Assembly (NCBI GenBank): GCA_905200945.1
Contig: CAJKMG010000005.1
Location: 1-64,000 of the forward strand
Source of the DNA: an uncultured Akkermansia sp.
Lineage (GTDB): Bacteria; Verrucomicrobiota; Verrucomicrobiia; Verrucomicrobiales; Akkermansiaceae
Length of the DNA stretch: 64,000 bases
Reading direction: 5' to 3'
In this document: positions 18,664-27,700 of the stretch, piece after piece
Layout of the letters: every line of letters begins with the position of its first letter
How positions within the stretch are numbered: position 1 is the first letter of the stretch
Notes under the pieces: generated by a model
Seen by the model: the letters and a program-made list of their open reading frames with translations, nothing else
Databases searched by the model: none
Told to the model about the DNA's origin: nothing
Position numbers and translations under genes: made by a program

Positions 18664-18883
18664 TCGGGAAACAGGGCCTCCGGAACCGGCCGGACACCGT
18701 GCACAGTTCCTGCTTCCAAAGAAATCGGGCGGCTTCCCATCTCCCTGCGGGTATGGCGCGTTATCACCCCATGCCGGGAACCGGCCAGCCCGGGAAAGAA
18801 AGGCCACCCGGCATCACGGAGAGAAAAACCGGACTTTTTATCTGCCCCCCAAGCAGGCGGAACAAGCGGACGGACGGGAAAAA

Positions 18884-18912
18884 TTGACGTACACGCCCGT
18901 ATCGTTTACAAC
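18884..18912 (+). promoter_or_regulatory. Possible promoter for marC
   Basis: TTGACG (18884-18889) and TACAAC (18907-18912) are 17 bp apart. The predicted start site would leave a leader of only a few nt before ATG 18925. The remaining part of 18664-18883 shows no gene. Confidence 0.3.
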
Positions 18913-18924
18913 GGGGCATATTCC

Positions 18925-19530
18925 ATGCAGGACTTCCTTTCCACTGTTATTCTTCTGTTCATCGTCATCGACCCGGTGGGCCTGGCGCCAATGATTCAGG
19001 GAATGCTGAAAAAATACTCTCCCGCACAACAGAAGGCTATTTTGATGCGGGAGCTTGTATTTGCGTTGAGCCTGCTGCTCCTTTTCTTCTTTTCCGGGAA
19101 ATTCCTGCTGAACCTGCTGGGGCTGGAACCTTCCACCCTGAGCATTTCCGGAGGTATCCTGCTGTTTCTCGTAGCGCTGGGGATGGTCTTCCCCGCCAAG
19201 GATATGCTCTCTTCCTCCGGCCGGGCGGGCGGAAAAGACGAACCTTTCATTGTTCCCATCGCCATGCCCTTAATGGCTGGCCCCTCTTCCCTGTCCATCA
19301 TTATGCTGCACGCCTCCCAAACTCCGGACAGCATTTCCCAGATGACTTACGCCGGGGCCATTGTAACCGCCTGGTTCCTCTCCGGAATAGTACTTTTCAT
19401 CGCCCAGAAATTCCTGCGCCTGCTGGGGGAAAAAGGGACAATCGCCCTGGAACGGATGATGGGCATGGTGCTCATCATGATTTCCGTCCAGATGTTTATG
19501 AACGGACTCGCCGGCTACGGCGTCAAATAG
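18925..19530 (+). CDS. MarC-family integral membrane protein
   Basis: 201 aa with six hydrophobic segments and the family pattern: FIVIDPVGLAPMIQ near the N-terminus, a Gly-rich third helix (SISGGILLFLVALGMVF) and IAMPLMAGPSSLSIIML in the middle. MarC proteins are inner-membrane proteins of unresolved function; early links to multidrug resistance in E. coli were not confirmed. A MenH-like gene follows 16 bp later with a good GGAGG site, so the two are likely co-transcribed. Confidence 0.9.
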   Translation: MQDFLSTVILLFIVIDPVGLAPMIQGMLKKYSPAQQKAILMRELVFALSLLLLFFFSGKFLLNLLGLEPSTLSISGGILLFLVALGMVFPAKDMLSSSGRAGGKDEPFIVPIAMPLMAGPSSLSIIMLHASQTPDSISQMTYAGAIVTAWFLSGIVLFIAQKFLRLLGEKGTIALERMMGMVLIMISVQMFMNGLAGYGVK

Positions 19531-19546
19531 GAAGGAGGTTCCAACC

Positions 19547-20251
19547 ATGATTTGGCTTCTGCACGGCAATCTGGGTTCTCCGGCGGATTGGAAACCCGTC
19601 ATGGACTTTCTTCATGCCGGAGGAGTGGAGGCTCGCGCCCTGAACCTCTGGAGGTATCTGGAATGCTGCCCCAAGAGTTTGGAGGATATGGGCCGCGTGC
19701 TGTGCTCCGAAATAGCCTCCCAGGATCGTCATCCCCTCCTCTGCGGCTATTCCCTGGGAGGCAGGTTGGCCATGCAGGCCGTTTTGGCCCACCCCCCTCT
19801 CTGGAAAGGGGCCATATTCGTCAGCGCCAGTCCCGGCCTGGAACATGAAGCGGAACAAGCGGCGCGGCGGGCGAAGGATGCGGAATGGGCCGTTCAATGC
19901 CTCTCTGCACCCTGGGAAAATTTTTTGAGGGAATGGGATGCTCAGGACGTATTTGAAGGAAGTCCGCCGCCTCCGGACCGTTCTTCCCTGAAACCGTGGC
20001 GCAAATCCATCTCCCGCGCCTTTATTGACTGGTCTGTGGGAGCGCAGAAAAACCTGGCCCCGCTTTTGAAGCAATCCCCTGTTCCCCAGCTTTGGATTGC
20101 CGGACAGCGCGATGCCAAATTCAGTGCCATGGCGCGGCGCATGGCGGGAGAACAGGCCGTCATCATCCCTCATGCCGGCCACCGGCTTCCCCTGGAAACT
20201 CCGGAAAGGCTGGCGGAATGCCTGCAACCATTCATTCTGCAAAACCTATGA
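19547..20251 (+). CDS. MenH-like alpha/beta hydrolase
   Basis: 234 aa. Oxyanion region LLHGNLGS, nucleophile elbow GYSLGGRLAM and a C-terminal catalytic His in HAGHRLPLE. The short form and the GYSLGGR elbow resemble MenH (SHCHC synthase of menaquinone biosynthesis), which eliminates pyruvate from SEPHCHC. Other menaquinone genes are not adjacent, so a generic esterase or thioesterase remains possible. GGAGG precedes the start. Its stop overlaps the next ATG (ATGA). Confidence 0.65.
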   Translation: MIWLLHGNLGSPADWKPVMDFLHAGGVEARALNLWRYLECCPKSLEDMGRVLCSEIASQDRHPLLCGYSLGGRLAMQAVLAHPPLWKGAIFVSASPGLEHEAEQAARRAKDAEWAVQCLSAPWENFLREWDAQDVFEGSPPPPDRSSLKPWRKSISRAFIDWSVGAQKNLAPLLKQSPVPQLWIAGQRDAKFSAMARRMAGEQAVIIPHAGHRLPLETPERLAECLQPFILQNL

Positions 20252-20568
20252 ACGACCCTGAAATACCGGATGCGGAAGATTTGAGAAAACTGGTGGAGGA
20301 AATCGCGCAGACCCACATCCCTTTCGGCATGTACGGTCCTGCCAAATACCCGCCCAAGGGATGTCCGCTGATGGACGTCCCCCAGGAATATCTGGCCTGG
20401 TTCCAGGCCAAAGGGTTCCCGAAAGGAAAACTGGGCCGTCTGATGGAACAGTGCCTGCTGTTGAAAGGGAACGGACTGGACTCTCTTTTTGACCCCTTCC
20501 GGAAAGCCAACGGCGGGCGGACGAAAAAAAACGCCCGCCGCCGCGTGTGGGATTTTGAAAATGAATAA
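20248..20568 (+). CDS. DUF3820-family small protein
   Basis: 106 aa from ATG 20248, which overlaps the MenH-like stop. The frame upstream of this is open but is a shadow. The pattern is that of DUF3820 (annotated in places as quorum-sensing-regulated virulence factor): FGMYGPAKYP, then DVPQEYLAWF, then GFPKGKLG and NGLDSLF, with a basic tail KKNARRR. Molecular function is unknown. It is cytoplasmic. Confidence 0.75.
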   Translation: MNDPEIPDAEDLRKLVEEIAQTHIPFGMYGPAKYPPKGCPLMDVPQEYLAWFQAKGFPKGKLGRLMEQCLLLKGNGLDSLFDPFRKANGGRTKKNARRRVWDFENE

Positions 20569-20603
20569 CCTTCCTCCGCGGCAGAAATGCCCCCTCCGGC
20601 AAA

Positions 20604-20957
20604 TCAGGAAGAAGGAACCATCTTCACTTCCAGGCTTGCGCCCCCTTCTTCCTTAACAGCCAGCACGTAAAAAACCCCGTCCTCTTTCTTCCCTTGCGTG
20701 ACCACAATGGTCAGGCTGCCGCAGGACAGCCTAACGCCGTCCGCCGGAACGGAAAAGATCCCCAGTTCCGCCAGGAGTTCAAGCGCTTGAATGCCGTCCC
20801 TCACACGGATGGTTTTCCCGTCGTCTGCTATCTGCTTTTTTACTTCCTGCCAGGCGGCGGCAAGCTGGCGGGGTTCCCGTTGCCGCATCTCCGCCGGGGA
20901 CAAGGACGGCAGAACCATGCACAGCACGGCGGACAGGGTAATCAACAGTTTCTTCAT
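20604..20957 (-). CDS. Small secreted protein of the DUF2589/LytTR cluster
   Basis: 117 aa from ATG 20957. A longer in-frame start exists, but this one gives a clear signal peptide (MKKLLITLSAVLCMVLPSLS). The mature part of about 95 residues is mixed charge with two predicted beta-strands at the end (VFYVLAVKEEGGASLEVKM). No family recognised. Its start overlaps the stop of the upstream zinc-ribbon gene (ATGA), so it is the last gene of the minus-strand cluster. Confidence 0.65.
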   Translation of the reverse strand: MKKLLITLSAVLCMVLPSLSPAEMRQREPRQLAAAWQEVKKQIADDGKTIRVRDGIQALELLAELGIFSVPADGVRLSCGSLTIVVTQGKKEDGVFYVLAVKEEGGASLEVKMVPSS

Positions 20958-21184
20958 GACAGGGAGGCGGAGGGAAGCTGCTTGTCCAATGCGTTCTGGA
21001 ACTTTTCCAGGGCCTGCATGGCATGGCATGATGCTTTCCGGTCAATGGAAAGCGTCAGGCCGCAATAAGGGCACCTGATGGAACCGGACAGCAAGTCCGG
21101 AATGGTCGTAGGGAAATATACTCCGCATTTGGGGCAGTCAAGCCCCGGAGTGCGCTGGTAGGAATAAGTTGTTTTCTGGTCCAT
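20954..21184 (-). CDS. Small zinc-ribbon protein
   Basis: 76 aa with one zinc ribbon, CPKC at about residue 17 and CPYC at about residue 38. A short amphipathic helix (AMQALEKFQNALDKQL) follows. No catalytic domain. It lies 14 bp after the DUF2589 gene and is ATGA-coupled to the secreted protein that follows. It may be an adaptor or nucleic-acid-binding factor for the cluster; this is inference. Confidence 0.65.
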   Translation of the reverse strand: MDQKTTYSYQRTPGLDCPKCGVYFPTTIPDLLSGSIRCPYCGLTLSIDRKASCHAMQALEKFQNALDKQLPSASLS

Positions 21185-21198
21185 GTTATTTCTTTCTA

Positions 21199-21795
21199 TT
21201 AATCATTCTTTTCCCGGGCGGAGGAAGACTCATAATGCGGCCTGGAAGCCAGCTGGAGAAATTGGGACAAGCCGGAAGGCATGTCCGCCTGCTGCATGGA
21301 GACATGGATTTTCATGTTCGCCTGCAGGGAGGAAGAAGCCCCTCTCCCGGACTGCGGAGCCAGGGAGGCCCGAAAATTCAGCCCTTCATTCTTCTCATTT
21401 CCGCCGGGGGACTCCACCTTTCCCCTGTTCAGGGAAAAATGTTCATTCGGCGCGGCGGCTACCGCATCAATGATATTGATGTCAAAATCAAAATCCGCCT
21501 GCCTGATTTGCAGCAGCGGCAGCGTCACCAGGCTGATGAGCGGCACGCTGACCTTCTTTTCCGCGCCGCCGAAAGCGTCGCTGTCCGTAAAGTTGAAGCT
21601 GATCAACCTCAACGCCCCGGTGGAACCGTCCGCGGGATTGTAGGACTCAAAGGCCAGGGACATGAAATGCTTCATGTAACGTTCCGCGGACATCGCATCC
21701 GCATCAATCGTTGCGACCAGCGGGGCTGAAATCAGCTGCTGCAGGCTCATAATGTGCCCGTTCACCTTGTTATTTGTAAAATCACTCATCATCAC
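21199..21795 (-). CDS. DUF2589-family protein
   Basis: 198 aa (ATG 21789 is an alternative start). It shows the DUF2589 layout: an N-terminal LQQLISAPLVATIDADAMSA segment with small residues, then strands including KKVSVPLISLVTLPLLQI and a D-rich strand FDFDINII. The C-terminal half has a predicted beta-strand and a Gln/Met-rich helix. DUF2589 proteins have no established function and tend to occur as several copies in one operon, as here. No signal peptide. Confidence 0.75.
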   Translation of the reverse strand: MMMSDFTNNKVNGHIMSLQQLISAPLVATIDADAMSAERYMKHFMSLAFESYNPADGSTGALRLISFNFTDSDAFGGAEKKVSVPLISLVTLPLLQIRQADFDFDINIIDAVAAAPNEHFSLNRGKVESPGGNEKNEGLNFRASLAPQSGRGASSSLQANMKIHVSMQQADMPSGLSQFLQLASRPHYESSSAREKND

Positions 21796-21798
21796 GTA

Positions 21799-22608
21799 TC
21801 ACTGTTGCGCGGACAATCCGGAAACATCATTCTGCTCCGCCGGAACGGAGGAGAAGGAAGCAGGGGATATATTCAGGCGCAGAGTCTGTACGGCTTCCTC
21901 CGGCATCTTTTTCAGCTTGTCCGCATCCACCTCCACGTCCACCACCACATTGCTTTCCTGCCTGGTGAAAACGTACTTTTCCGCCAGGGCGGCCAGGAAG
22001 GAGGAAAGACCCTCCCGGAGATTCGTGCAGCATTCCTGCCTGAGGTCGTCCCCCCGGGTTCCCCGGAACAGATCCTCCAGATCCGGATTGTCCATAAACT
22101 CCTTCTCCGCGACGCCTGCCAAAAGCTCCAGCAGCAGCCCCCTGTCCAGCCCGGTTTCCGTCTTCAGGAGCGCGCCTTCATGAGCGGAAACGACTGCGGA
22201 AATTTTCTTCCTCAGATAAGAGCAGAAATTTTTTTTCCACTGCTCCTCCCTGGCCAGCAGGCTTGAGAAGTCACTTCTGGCTTCGTCGTCCGGAAGACTG
22301 GAATGCACCACGGCCATCACAATGGAACGGATGGCGAACGCCGGCGCTCGCTCTTCCAGCTCCTGCCGGAACAAACTCCACTGCTCCGTGTCCGCAACCT
22401 GTTTCTCCTCCATTCCGGAGGTTCCCGTCACCGCATATTTCAAATTGAATTCCAGAGAACCTATCTGGGCGCTGGGCAGAGGGAAGCCGCACGCGCGGCC
22501 TCGCTTTCCATACTGGCGCGCCAGTGATGCCGCGTGGCAGTTCGCCGCATGCTGCGCTTCAATAATGTCCTTCAGGAGGGATTCCACGATAAGATTAAGA
22601 CGGGACAT
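21799..22608 (-). CDS. Cluster protein related in layout to DUF2589
   Basis: 269 aa. The N-terminus (LIVESLLKDIIEAQHAANCH) has the same helix-with-AQ pattern that opens DUF2589 proteins. A middle part of about 120 residues is mostly helical and charged. The end (VVVDVEVDADKLKKMPEEAV) resembles the C-terminal strand region of the family. It sits 3 nt before the downstream DUF2589 gene and 38 nt after the upstream one, so it is in the same transcript. Function unknown. Confidence 0.6.
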   Translation of the reverse strand: MSRLNLIVESLLKDIIEAQHAANCHAASLARQYGKRGRACGFPLPSAQIGSLEFNLKYAVTGTSGMEEKQVADTEQWSLFRQELEERAPAFAIRSIVMAVVHSSLPDDEARSDFSSLLAREEQWKKNFCSYLRKKISAVVSAHEGALLKTETGLDRGLLLELLAGVAEKEFMDNPDLEDLFRGTRGDDLRQECCTNLREGLSSFLAALAEKYVFTRQESNVVVDVEVDADKLKKMPEEAVQTLRLNISPASFSSVPAEQNDVSGLSAQQ

Positions 22609-22646
22609 GGTTCTGGAATGGAGGAGAAATCGTCATGGTTCGGTTA

Positions 22647-23486
22647 TCAGGCGCCTACAGCCACCTTCTTCTTGAGTTCTCCGGCACTCACCGTGCAGTT
22701 TCTGGCGTCTTCCCTGGAAAGTATGTATTCCTTACCGGAATCCGTCTTCACAATCCTGGCTTCATTTCCCGCACCGTTTTCGAATGTTTCCGTCGCTTCT
22801 CCTATCCGAAGAGTGATGGCTTCCGGGTCAAACAGGCCCTCCCTGTTTTTGTAGGAGGTTATCAATTTCACGGTTCCGTCGTCCTGGATGGCATGCTGCA
22901 CGTCCAGGAACCCTTCCGGAGACACGACGGAAATGCTATTGTTCAGCATCTCCAGCACCTTGGCCATCCCGGCGGGCATGCTGTCCTGTCCGGCATGGAC
23001 GGCTACGTCCATGGTATATTCCACGCTGTATTTGGAATCCCTGGTCGCAGATGAGTCCTTTTTGCTGGAGTAGCTGGCATTCATACTGCCGCGCGCCCAA
23101 AAACACCTTGCAGAGGCGGAAACGCTGGTGTCTACGGAATTGGAGGAATTTTCCGTTTCCGTACTGGCGGCGGACGCGCTGATATTCGCCTTGAAATTGA
23201 TGTCGATGGAATTAATGGCGATGTAGGGGATGGGGACGATGGTCAGAAGGGGAACCGTAATCTGAGCCATGTGGCCGTCCTTGATGAACTGGAAGGAAAC
23301 GTTCACCGTCTTCTTCTCTTCCCCATCCGCGTACAGGCCCACGTTCTGGATGAATTCCCAGGAAGTCCTAGCCGCCTGGGCCTGTGCCTCCACACAGGCG
23401 ACCAGGGGACCGCCGATGATGTTGCCGAAAGGCAGCGACTGCAGGGAAGAAGTCGCTGTCTCTGCTGCTGATTTGTCAATTGCCAT
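22647..23486 (-). CDS. DUF2589-family protein, longer copy
   Basis: 279 aa. Opening segment FGNIIGGPLVACVEAQAQAA and strands VNVSFQF, ITVPLLTIVPIPYIAINSI and IDINFKANISA follow the DUF2589 plan more fully than the shorter copy. A Ser/Thr-rich stretch of about 50 residues and a C-terminal extension (about 180-279) are extra. It is the first structural gene after the LytTR regulator, with a 156-bp gap between them. Cytoplasmic by sequence; function unknown. Confidence 0.8.
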   Translation of the reverse strand: MAIDKSAAETATSSLQSLPFGNIIGGPLVACVEAQAQAARTSWEFIQNVGLYADGEEKKTVNVSFQFIKDGHMAQITVPLLTIVPIPYIAINSIDINFKANISASAASTETENSSNSVDTSVSASARCFWARGSMNASYSSKKDSSATRDSKYSVEYTMDVAVHAGQDSMPAGMAKVLEMLNNSISVVSPEGFLDVQHAIQDDGTVKLITSYKNREGLFDPEAITLRIGEATETFENGAGNEARIVKTDSGKEYILSREDARNCTVSAGELKKKVAVGA

Positions 23487-23642
23487 TTTTATTTCTATTT
23501 CTGGTTCAGGTTCATTGATATGCCGCCTTCCGGCGACGTCATGAATAATGCGGTCATTCCGGTTCTGCCGCCATCCCGCCTTTCCGGCCGTTCCGTTTCG
23601 CTTTCCGGGAACGCCGCAAAAGTCCGCGCGGCGGACCGGAGC

Positions 23643-24128
23643 CTATTTGGAAAACGACAGCATGTTCAAACTACCCAGCACTTTTTTCTTCATGAATTTG
23701 CTGATGGGAATGGCAACGACGCCCACCTGGAGGAAATTGCCCGCAATGGATTCTATATGCAGCTTGTTAACCAGGTAGGAACGGTGCACGCGGATAAAAT
23801 ATTCCCCATCCAGATGCTCGGATACCCGTGCCAGCGGAGCGGAAACCAAGATGGACGGCATGCCGTGCACGTGCAGCGTGCAATAGCTTCCGCCCGCCTC
23901 CACATACAGGATATGCTTCATCAAAATACGTTGGAATCCGTCATTCATTTTAACAAATACCATGGGATTCCGGGATAGGGAAATCTCTGCGTTTTTCCCT
24001 GCCGCCGGGAAAAGAACCCCATCCTTTATTTCCATGATTTCCAGCTTGTCCCCTTCCTCCAACGGCTCCGGCACCGGAGCATAGCAGACCCTATCTTTTT
24101 TCGTGACTTTAATAAATTGAACGGTCAT
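23643..24128 (-). CDS. LytTR-type DNA-binding regulator
   Basis: 161 aa. A short N-terminal region (1-60) has no receiver domain. The LytTR domain covers about 65-155, with the typical ILYVEAGGSYCTLHV strand, the RVSEHL helix and the FIRVHRSYLVNKLHIESI block that inserts into the major groove. LytTR proteins bind paired direct repeats near promoters. As first gene of the minus-strand cluster it most likely controls the DUF2589 genes. Confidence 0.88.
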   Translation of the reverse strand: MTVQFIKVTKKDRVCYAPVPEPLEEGDKLEIMEIKDGVLFPAAGKNAEISLSRNPMVFVKMNDGFQRILMKHILYVEAGGSYCTLHVHGMPSILVSAPLARVSEHLDGEYFIRVHRSYLVNKLHIESIAGNFLQVGVVAIPISKFMKKKVLGSLNMLSFSK

Positions 24129-24746
24129 TCAAAAATCATAACAAAAACTTTAAATCATCAATAAATCTCTCAATGAATAACAAAAATGGCCTTTTGAAAC
24201 CAAAATCCGGTCTTTCGGACAAACAGGAAGTTTCCGCCGTCCTCATGCATCCAACCGCAATTTTCAAATTCCCGGATAGAATTCTTCCGGCCCCGGTTAC
24301 GGGAAAGAATTTCATACTGACCGGACCGGCCACCATCCGTCCCCCTTTTCATCCGGCGGTGGGGAATAATCGGCCTTGAGATTGCCGGACAGGCCTATCT
24401 CCTCGGACAGGCTCCCGGTTCCGATCTCCTGCCGTCCTACAGGCGGCCGGGAAATCCCTCCCTGAACAGCCCCCCCTCCCAGAGGGAGGCCGCCGCATGA
24501 AGAAGAAGCACTCGCAGAAATGGCAAGCCTTCCATTATCCAGGGCCAGGTCAGCCGCCATGCTTCCGCACCCAGGAAAAGCAGGGCAGCAAATATCTCCC
24601 CGTTGCCGCTCTGTCCGGAAATTTCCGGAACATGCGGAAAAATGCCGTTCCGCAGTGGGAAACACTGCGCAAACGTCCTGCCGGAACAGCGGACTCCATG
24701 CACGACCGCCGTCTGGCCGGGCATGGAGCCGCATCAGGGTGTTAAA
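24129..24746. other. Intergenic region without a convincing gene
   Basis: The first about 50 bp (24129-24180) are AT-rich and should hold the promoter of the LytTR cluster on the minus strand. A CCTCCC-AGA-GGGAGG hairpin lies at 24475-24489. Several open frames cross the region on both strands, but none has a start site, composition or pattern I trust. It also contains the 3' flank of the GH31 gene. Confidence 0.5.
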
Positions 24747-27700
24747 TTACAATTTTTTGGTATTCAGTTTTTTATCCACCACCATACCGTCCGTAATCTT
24801 CGGCTGGAACTTCACGTCGCGACGGGCTTTGAACTTCAGCACAAACAACTCGGAGGTTCCCTCCACAGGTTCCTTGTCCCCGATATTGACGAAGGTTGGA
24901 TACAGAGCCTTGGTTCCGTTCGTATGAAGCCTGTCGTTGGTCAGGTTCTCCATCTTCTTCATATTCTTAACCTCCACGCCCACGAATTCCAAATCCTTGG
25001 GATCGTACGGGAGGGCAAAGCTCAGGGCATTCACCAGACGGAGGTTCCGGCCCTTCACAGTCACCTTGACGGTGTCTCCCCTGGCGTATCTCTTCTTATC
25101 GGCGCTGAGCAGAATCTTTCCGTCCACGCGGGCTTTCTTCTTTGCTTCCTCGGCGGCTTTCTTCTTCTCGTCGTCCCTTTCCTTCTTATCCTCTTCCCCG
25201 TCTTTCTTGGCGGCTTCTTCCTGCAGCTGGTCGTCTTCGTCTTCCAGCTGCGTGGCTACCACGGAAATATCGTAAGCGTCAATAAGGCCGTTCTTGTTGA
25301 TGTCTCCGTTGCTGATGTAGCCTTCAAAGTCAGAATCGCCTTTCCGCAGACCCGTGTAGTTGATGTAGGAGGTCAGGTCGTTTCGGTCAATCTTGCCGTC
25401 ATTGTTGATGTCGCCCGGCAGATAGCTTTCCGTGCCCGGCACCTTGAAGACATATATTTCCCTGCCGGAGCCATAGTCGCCCACGCCTTCCGTAACATTC
25501 AGCTTGATGTAGCGCGCCGCGGGAGCATCCTTGAAGCCGAATATCTTCACGTCGCCATTCTTGTCCCATTGGAACGTGCCGGCCTTCGTCCAGTTCTCCC
25601 GGTCCATGCTGTAATAGACGGCGCCTTTCAGCAATGTGCCGTTGCCGCCGTCCTCGCGGGGAACGTAATGGAATTTCTCAAGCTTGTTGATGGTCTTCAA
25701 GTCCATGACCAGGTCAAACGGCACAGCTTTCTCACCATGCTTCGTGTGCCAGGCATCCTTTTCCTTGAAGTCAAACAGCTTCACCAGAGAATTCCCCTGG
25801 CTTTCGACGCTCGTCTCGCCCTCAATTCCAGGAATGGCGAACTCAAGCGGATTGGCTTTCGTCTTCGCTCTGACAGCCGTCCATGCGGAATGGCCGTCCC
25901 GGTTGACGGCCCTCACCTTGAAGGAATAAGGCGTCTCAGCCTCCAAATCCTCAAACAGGAATTCCGTCCCTTTGATGGTGGTATACAGCATCCCGTCGAA
26001 TTCGATTTCATAAAAATCGGCATTGGGAACGGCGTCCCACGTGGGCTTCAGGGTATAGGCCGCCGCATTTTCCTCCGTCACCACGGCATTGGAGGGAGCG
26101 GTCAGCGCGCCGGAAGAAAGACGGTACTTTTCGGCGGGTTCAAACCGGAATCCTTCCACGGAAAGCACCGTAGGGGCCGCCGTAATATCCGCCGCTCCCA
26201 GCTTCACCAGCAATTGAGGGTTCCCGGCAATCACCTTTTTCTCAAAATCGCTTCCCTTCGTCGCAAACCTGTTCAGGTTGGGAGCCCGGTCATAAAAATA
26301 TACATTCTCCCGGGACTTGAAATCCTCCAAGGAATTCGCTTCCGCCAGATTGACGCTGTTTTCCCCGATTTTTGCGGAAACCCTGGACGGCTTCTGCGTC
26401 ACGTTGATACGGAACTCCGTGGCCTTCTTTTTCTGGAAGCCGTTAAAGTCCCCCACCGCCGGATGAACGGTGACAGTCACATTGTTCTTGCCGTCCTCCC
26501 GGGATTCAACCAGGGTGCGGACGCCTTTGCCGACCTTGTATTCCTCCGTCACGCCGTCGTCGTCATATACGGTGAAGGAAGAGCTGCCGTGCGGATAAAG
26601 CTCGTAAATACGCAGGTTCGGATTAATTTCCGAAACATTGTTGCTCGGGTTCGCCATGGGAATAATCGCGCCGTTTTTGACGAACACGGGCAGTTTCCAC
26701 AGTGGTGCGTCAACATCATTGTAAATCTTGCCGCCTTCATACAAATCCCCGGTGAAATAATCGATCCACTGTCCTTCCGGCAGGTAAACGCCGTGGCGGA
26801 CGTCATTCCCCTCCTTATCCGCCCTGGTTTCCTGGTAAATGGGAGCCACCAGAAAATAAGGGCCGTACAGGAACTGGTACTGCGTCGCCTTCCCCAGTGT
26901 GTAGGGATTGGGATATTCCAGGAACATGGCCCGGATCATGGGCAGCCCGGAAACGGATTCCTCCGCGATGCTGTAGGCGTACGGGAGCAGTTCCGACTTG
27001 AGCTTGAGATACCACCGGTTAATGGAAGTATAAGGTTCCCCGAAGACATGGGGATACTTTTCATTGGCGCCCCAGCCATCCATATTCAGCTCCATGGGGG
27101 TGAACGTTTTCCACTGGAAATCGCGGACATTCACCAGCGGGTTCTTGCCGCCGAAAATGCCGTCCATGTCCGAACAGATGTTGGGCTGTCCGGAAAGACC
27201 GGAGCCGATGTAGGTAGGAATATGGAAACGGATGTACTCCCAGACGCCGCCCGTCTGGTCGCCCGACCAGATGCCGGCATACCGCTGGGTTCCCGCCCAG
27301 CCGTCCAGGGAAATGATGAACGGGCGGCTGTTATTCCCGTAGTAGGTCATGATCTGGGCCACGTCCGTAATACCGTTCAGCCCGAAGGAATAGCCTGCTC
27401 CTACCCAGGCGACGTCCGTCTTCAGCACGCGCACTCCGGCGTCCCGCACCTCCTTCACGATATCACGCTGCAGCAAAGCGCTGATTTCCGGCTTGGGATG
27501 CAGGTCGGACTGGGTCCACAAACCGATTTCCACGCCATTCTTCCTGGCGTAGTCCGCCAGGCTCTTTAAATTCGCAATATTGCCGTCCAGGGTATCCGTC
27601 TGGCCGTACCCGGCTCCGTAGCCGTCGTTCGGCAGAAGCCATCCCAGCGGCATGTCATGGGCCTTGTAACGGTCCACGACGGCGCGACCGGAAAACTGGT

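Noticed and set aside
24437..24724. Hydrophobic 95-codon frame on the minus strand downstream of GH31
   Set aside because: It has hydrophobic stretches, but several other frames overlap it on both strands and it has no start signal or family.
24603..27569. 988-codon open frame on the plus strand
   Set aside because: It lies wholly antisense to the well-supported GH31 gene, has low-complexity hydrophobic composition and no recognisable domains; typical shadow frame of a GC-rich gene.
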